Positions 60,555 to 64,000 of a stretch of DNA of 64,000 nt are shown one piece after another. Each line of letters begins with the position of its first letter. Positions within the stretch are counted from its first letter, which is position 1. Position numbers and translations under genes: made by a program. The DNA is from Spirosoma linguale DSM 74. Its GTDB lineage: Bacteria > Bacteroidota > Bacteroidia > Cytophagales > Spirosomataceae. The stretch covers positions 558,001 through 622,000 of the forward strand of contig CP001769.1 of assembly GCA_000024525.1 (NCBI GenBank), read 5' to 3'. Under the pieces are notes generated by a model. That model ran no database searches. It was given only the letters and a program-made list of their open reading frames with translations, and was not told the DNA's origin.

Positions 60555-61595
60555 TTAAAGTCCTTCAAATTGGCGCAGGAAACGCACGTCGTTTTCCGTA
60601 TACAGGCGCAGGTCGTTTACTACATATTTTAATTGCGTAATTCGTTCGATCCCCATACCAAAGGCAAAACCTGTGTATTCTTCGGGGTCAATACCGCAAT
60701 TGGCAATAACCTGTGGGTCAACCATACCCGAACCGGCGATTTCGACCCAGCCCGAGTGTTTGCAGATGTTGCAGCCTTTGCCGCCACAAATCTGACACGA
60801 AATGTCGATTTCGGCGCTTGGCTCGGTGAATGGGAAGTAAGAGGGCCGGAAACGGATCTGTGTACCGGGCTCAAACATTTCCTTTACAAAGTGATACAGA
60901 GTGTCTTTCAGGTCTTTAAAACCCACGTTCCGGTCAATGTAAATGCCTTCAACCTGATGGAACATACAGTGTGCCCGCGCCGAAATTGTTTCGTTTCGGT
61001 AAACGCGGCCCGGCATGATCGACCGAATTGGAGGCTTCTGCCGTTCCATCAACCGAATTTGTACGTTCGATGTGTGGGTACGGAGCAACATGTCTGACGG
61101 AGCTCCTTCAGTCATTTTCTCCACAAAAAACGTGTCCTGCATATCGCGGGCCGGGTGGTTGTCCGGGAAGTTCAGGGCACCAAAGTTATACCAGTCCGAT
61201 TCGATCTCAGGGCCGTCGGCAACGTTAAAGCCAATGCGCTCGAAAATCTGGATAATACGTTGCCGAACCAGACTCAGCGGGTGTTGAGTGCCGGTTAAGT
61301 TGGGTATGGTTGGCAGAGTAAGATCAACAGGAGGGGCACTGCTGGCGGCTGTTCGTTGCTCTTCAACCAGTTGGTTGAACATGTCGAAGCGTTCCTGAGC
61401 AAAGTTTTTCAACCCGTTCAATTCCTGTCCAACCGTACGCCGGTCAGCTTGAGGAACACTCTTTAACCCCTCAAATAATTCGGTTATAACGCCTTTACGG
61501 CTAATAAATCGCATACGAAACTGCTCCAGCTGTTCCGGCGATTTGATATCAAACTGTTCAATCTCCTGGTGGATGTCCCTTACTTTATCCAGCAT
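60555..61595 (-). CDS. pheS: Phenylalanyl-tRNA synthetase alpha subunit
   Basis: 346 residues. N-terminal coiled coil (LEQFRMRFISRKGVITELFE), class II motif 2 region (RTHTSNVQIRLMERQ, GRVYRNETISARAHCMFHQV), FRPSYFPFTEPSAEIDISC, and motif 3 (GFAFGMGIERITQLKYVV). The cysteine cluster CQICGGKGCNICKHSGWVE is a metal-binding insertion found in many PheS. pheT is not adjacent here. Confidence 0.97.
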   Translation of the reverse strand: MLDKVRDIHQEIEQFDIKSPEQLEQFRMRFISRKGVITELFEGLKSVPQADRRTVGQELNGLKNFAQERFDMFNQLVEEQRTAASSAPPVDLTLPTIPNLTGTQHPLSLVRQRIIQIFERIGFNVADGPEIESDWYNFGALNFPDNHPARDMQDTFFVEKMTEGAPSDMLLRTHTSNVQIRLMERQKPPIRSIMPGRVYRNETISARAHCMFHQVEGIYIDRNVGFKDLKDTLYHFVKEMFEPGTQIRFRPSYFPFTEPSAEIDISCQICGGKGCNICKHSGWVEIAGSGMVDPQVIANCGIDPEEYTGFAFGMGIERITQLKYVVNDLRLYTENDVRFLRQFEGL

Positions 61596-61623
61596 ATACT
61601 ACGTGTTTCACTACTTGGTAGAA

Positions 61624-61631
61624 CAAAGGTA
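61624..61631 (-). promoter_or_regulatory. -7 element of pheS promoter
   Basis: On the minus strand TACCTTTG (61631-61624) is an exact TAnnTTTG, 28 nt before the pheS ATG. No clear TTG/TTTG is seen at the usual distance. Confidence 0.5.
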
Positions 61632-61949
61632 CATAAAACTGTGCAGAGGAGTTGAGGCTCTTGCCGCTAGTTGGGGTATGCAGCGCTCAATTGCCTGGGG
61701 AAAAATTGTACAATTCCAAGTGCTGATCAGAATCAATTTCTTTATTATTCGGCAAAAACCTACTGAAAACTAATGAATTGAGGGTAAAATATGACCAATT
61801 AAGCGTATTTCAAGAACTAGGTCTGATTGTTGTAAATGTAATAAGTATAATCGGAGGTACAAAGGTCGCTTTTTATAGCTGAAACGACTTGTTAAGCCTC
61901 TGATAGTCAGTAGGAAACCATTACTAAACAATTATCTCATAAAACGCTT
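61632..61949. other. 318-bp intergenic region between pheS and LytTR gene
   Basis: AT-richer sequence. The minus side carries the pheS promoter. No plus-strand TAnnTTTG could be placed confidently for the LytTR gene. No RNA or repeat recognised. Confidence 0.4.
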
Positions 61950-62381
61950 ATGAACGCATTCGCTAACGACTCTCTTTTCGAACCTATGTCTAGGCCATTC
62001 CACAAAAGTGTGGAAAAAATTGCCGATTCCACTTGTTTGCAAAAGCTTCTCATACCGTTTTATGATCGTAAACGGACTGTTTCTGTAGACGAAATCGTCC
62101 GGTTGGAAGGTTGCGGTAACTATACCAATTTCTTTTTGAAAGATGGTACAAAAATGTTGGTATCCCGCACGCTAAAAGAATACGAAACACTTCTCGATGG
62201 ACAGGCATTTGTACGTGTACACAAATCCTGCATTGTTAACCTGGTTTTTGTGCGCAAATTCTTCATTAAAAAAGAAGGCGAACTCGAACTGACGGATGGT
62301 CAGCAGGTAAAAATCTCCCGTCGCCGGGCGCAGGTTTTTATGGATCGCATTCGTGATTTCCAGCCTGTAGCAGTCAGTTAA
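61950..62381 (+). CDS. Solo LytTR DNA-binding protein 1
   Basis: 143 residues with only a LytTR domain (about 40-138): VDEIVRLEGCGNYTNFFLKD, MLVSRTLKEYETLL, FVRVHKSCIVNLVFVRKFF, LTDGQQVKISRRRAQVF. The N-terminal 35 residues have no receiver. Such solo LytTR regulators are common in Bacteroidota and bind direct repeats at promoters. Paralogue of the next gene. Confidence 0.92.
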   Translation: MNAFANDSLFEPMSRPFHKSVEKIADSTCLQKLLIPFYDRKRTVSVDEIVRLEGCGNYTNFFLKDGTKMLVSRTLKEYETLLDGQAFVRVHKSCIVNLVFVRKFFIKKEGELELTDGQQVKISRRRAQVFMDRIRDFQPVAVS

Positions 62382-62496
62382 TAAGTAGTGCCGATTTTCC
62401 ACAAAAAAGGTGGGAAATATACAGTCTACCTAACCGCGTAGTTTTACGCATTGAGTTGGGTACATTCACCCGAAGAAAAGAGGAGTCTAAACTCTA

Positions 62497-62552
62497 ATGG
62501 CCTGATCAGCAATTGGTTGAGATTTTTTCTCGGCCCTTGTTCATCAGGCCAT
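62497..62552 (+). terminator. Hairpin terminator between LytTR genes
   Basis: ATGGCCTGAT (62497-62506) pairs with ATCAGGCCAT (62543-62552), loop 36 nt, then CCTTTTTG. Confidence 0.6.
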
Positions 62553-62556
62553 CCTT

Positions 62557-62585
62557 TTTGAAAAAGCGGGTATGAGGTAGTTTTG
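62557..62585 (+). promoter_or_regulatory. Promoter for LytTR gene 2
   Basis: TTTG (62557-62560), 17-nt spacer, TAGTTTTG (62578-62585): both elements of the Bacteroidota consensus. ATG at 62633. Confidence 0.7.
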
Positions 62586-62632
62586 TTTCATCGGTCAGCA
62601 ACTCAGACACTGAACATAAACTATTCTCTATT

Positions 62633-63052
62633 ATGGAATCTCCGATTTTCTCCTCGACCCAGCCACTTGCCGTTGTTCCTCAGTTTCCAACGTCTTATCA
62701 ACGTGGTTCACAGCGCATTGCGCTGCCTTATCTGAATCGCACGATTTTCATCTCAGTTGATGACATACTGTGTCTTCAGGGAGAAGGAAACTATACGTTC
62801 CTGCACACACGGGATCGTAAACGCTATCTGGTTTCGAAGACTCTTAAAGAGTTTGAGAAAACGCTGGATGGGACCATGTTTCTGCGTATTCATAAGTCTT
62901 ATATCGTTAACCTGGCGTACGTTCAACGGAGCATTTTCAACCGCGAACGTCAGGTACGCATGGCCGACGGTCGTGAAGTAGCCATCTCACGGCGCCGGAT
63001 GAAAGACATTTCACAACGCCTTGCCCAGTATTGGCTTCGGTTATTGAATTAA
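62633..63052 (+). CDS. Solo LytTR DNA-binding protein 2
   Basis: 139 residues, LytTR domain about 40-135: FISVDDILCLQGEGNYTFLH, YLVSKTLKEFEKTL, FLRIHKSYIVNLAYVQRSIF, ADGREVAISRRRMKDI. Clearly paralogous to the gene upstream; the pair looks like a tandem duplication with separate promoters. Ends just before a 46-bp hairpin. Confidence 0.92.
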   Translation: MESPIFSSTQPLAVVPQFPTSYQRGSQRIALPYLNRTIFISVDDILCLQGEGNYTFLHTRDRKRYLVSKTLKEFEKTLDGTMFLRIHKSYIVNLAYVQRSIFNRERQVRMADGREVAISRRRMKDISQRLAQYWLRLLN

Positions 63053-63053
63053 A

Positions 63054-63158
63054 TTAGTCGATACGTTAAAAAGTCAGTAAGTCGGTAAGTGCTGACGCGG
63101 AAACAAATCGTTCGCGTCAGCACCTACCGACTTACTGACTTTTTAACGTATCGACTAA
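63054..63158. repeat. 46-bp word-type hairpin
   Basis: Arms 63054-63099 and 63113-63158 pair over 46 positions with one wobble, 13-nt loop. Built of AAGTCAGT/AAGTCGGT octamers in the middle. Starts 1 nt after the LytTR stop and ends 5 nt before the porin stop, so it probably also terminates both. Confidence 0.92.
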
Positions 63159-63163
63159 TCTAT

Positions 63164-63838
63164 TTAAAACAGTTTATAGGCCAGTGTAATCTGCCAAGAC
63201 TTTAGGCGCTGGCTGAATTTGCCCTGGCTGTCTTCAATTTGAGCAATGTCGGATAGGTTGCCTTCATAACGCACATCAATTCCCAGCGAACCAAGATCCA
63301 GGCCACCACCTACCTGATAACCATAATACGCTTTAGACCAGGCATCATTAAGACTGCCACTGGTATACTGACTTAGTGCCTGCCCAAGTTTCTGATTATC
63401 GTCGATTCGGAAAGAAACAACCGGACCGGCCATTACCCGAATGGGCCCACCTTTAATGCCCAGCAGCAGCGGAACATCAAAACTTGTGGTCTTCACCGTA
63501 ACCGTTTCTGTTTGCCCATTGCGAATAACCCCAAACTGGCCCGAACGTGTTGAGTAAAGTAACTCAGGCTGAATAAACAGGTTTTTACCGAAGCGCGTAT
63601 AAATACCGAAGGAGGTACCCGTTTTGCTATCGAAACTATCACTTAAGTTATTTCGAAAGGTTTGCCCGTCAATATTTACGGTTGGCGAACCGGTTCCACT
63701 CGTTCCAGTTCGAATGAAGTTGCCAAAACTCAGTTTGGATAAATTGACACCGCCTTTAATACCAATCTGGAAACCACCCTGTGCAAATGACAGAGCTGGC
63801 AGCAGGGCGAGCGAAGCGAAAAGCAGGATTTTTTTCAT
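63164..63838 (-). CDS. PorT-like outer-membrane beta-barrel protein
   Basis: 224 residues with a signal peptide (LLFASLALLPALSFAQ). Beta pattern of PorT/outer-membrane protein beta-barrel domain: GFQIGIKGGVNLSKLSFGNF, LFIQPELLYSTRSGQFGVI, DVPLLLGIKGGPIRVMAGPV, YYGYQVGGGLDLGSLGIDV, and a C-terminal YKLF (terminal Phe). Integral outer-membrane protein of unknown role. No gene is visible between its start and the window end. Confidence 0.88.
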   Translation of the reverse strand: MKKILLFASLALLPALSFAQGGFQIGIKGGVNLSKLSFGNFIRTGTSGTGSPTVNIDGQTFRNNLSDSFDSKTGTSFGIYTRFGKNLFIQPELLYSTRSGQFGVIRNGQTETVTVKTTSFDVPLLLGIKGGPIRVMAGPVVSFRIDDNQKLGQALSQYTSGSLNDAWSKAYYGYQVGGGLDLGSLGIDVRYEGNLSDIAQIEDSQGKFSQRLKSWQITLAYKLF

Positions 63839-64000
63839 GTGTAGCTGTGTAAATAAGATATTGATAGGTAAACGTAAATTGGGGCAGCACGGTACTCTGC
63901 ATCAACTTATTTCGAGTGAATGGCGTTCTGTAAAGGATGCCCGGGTAACTAAAACTGCTGCATTTTGGAGCTTTGATGCATTCGTACAACACTAGTTTAA

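Overview
The window looks like chromosome of a Bacteroidota (Cytophagales) bacterium, most like Spirosoma or a close relative. The grounds are moderate GC, Bacteroidota-type promoters (TTG/TTTG, a spacer of about 17-23 nt, then TAnnTTTG), scarce Shine-Dalgarno sequences, a secreted protease with a type IX secretion C-terminal tail, PorT-like outer-membrane barrels, DUF2490, DUF4136 and DUF3109 proteins, solo LytTR regulators and a two-component-propeller sensor. Genus is an inference; no rRNA or tRNA gene was seen.

Layout. 1-2504: 5' part of a propeller-type sensor. 2.7-4.4 kb: metK and a hibernation factor. 4.6-13.4 kb: P450, three SDR dehydrogenases, a GMC oxidoreductase, an NTF2-like protein, a GH88/105 hydrolase and an ankyrin protein. 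13.5-22 kb: a NamZ-type muramidase, a TolC/RND/adaptor efflux operon and a TlpA-like protein. 22.2-28.1 kb: MerR-TipAS regulator, OmpR-type two-component pair, DUF2490 protein, S9 peptidase. 28.2-38.9 kb: two small proteins, dtd, O-methyltransferase, a LysM lytic transglycosylase, DUF3109 protein, alkyltransferase-like protein, FMN reductase, siroheme dehydrogenase, two paralogous outer-membrane barrels, pgi. 39.2-49.9 kb: GT39, lipoprotein, SDR plus AraC regulator, acetamidase, MFS pump, Dabb protein, M48 protease and a T9SS metzincin-like protease. 50-54.2 kb: an intact PIN toxin-antitoxin pair, a decayed second pair, a duplicated clpB 3' end, and clpB. 54.6-64 kb: TspO-like protein, SDR, DUF4136 lipoprotein, DUF937-OmpA fusion, xseBA, pheS, two LytTR genes, porin.

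Two things stand out beyond ordinary annotation. First, the space downstream of clpB is a cassette hotspot. An intact PIN/antitoxin pair is bracketed by two copies of one palindrome. Next to it, a second, decayed VapBC-like pair is bracketed by two copies of the clpB 3' end with its terminator, and the outer copy differs mainly at synonymous sites. This is what insertion of a clpB-tail-carrying islet from a relative would leave.

Second, many intergenic gaps hold long hairpins whose arms are built from degenerate 7-8 bp words (GAGTTAG-, AAGTGAGT-, GAGCGAAT-like). Arms reach 46 bp. They sit directly behind stop codons, and in two places the repeat itself supplies the last codons and stop of the upstream gene. 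They look like a lineage-specific family of terminator-like repeats. Most other genes are conserved housekeeping or accessory types with standard organisation.
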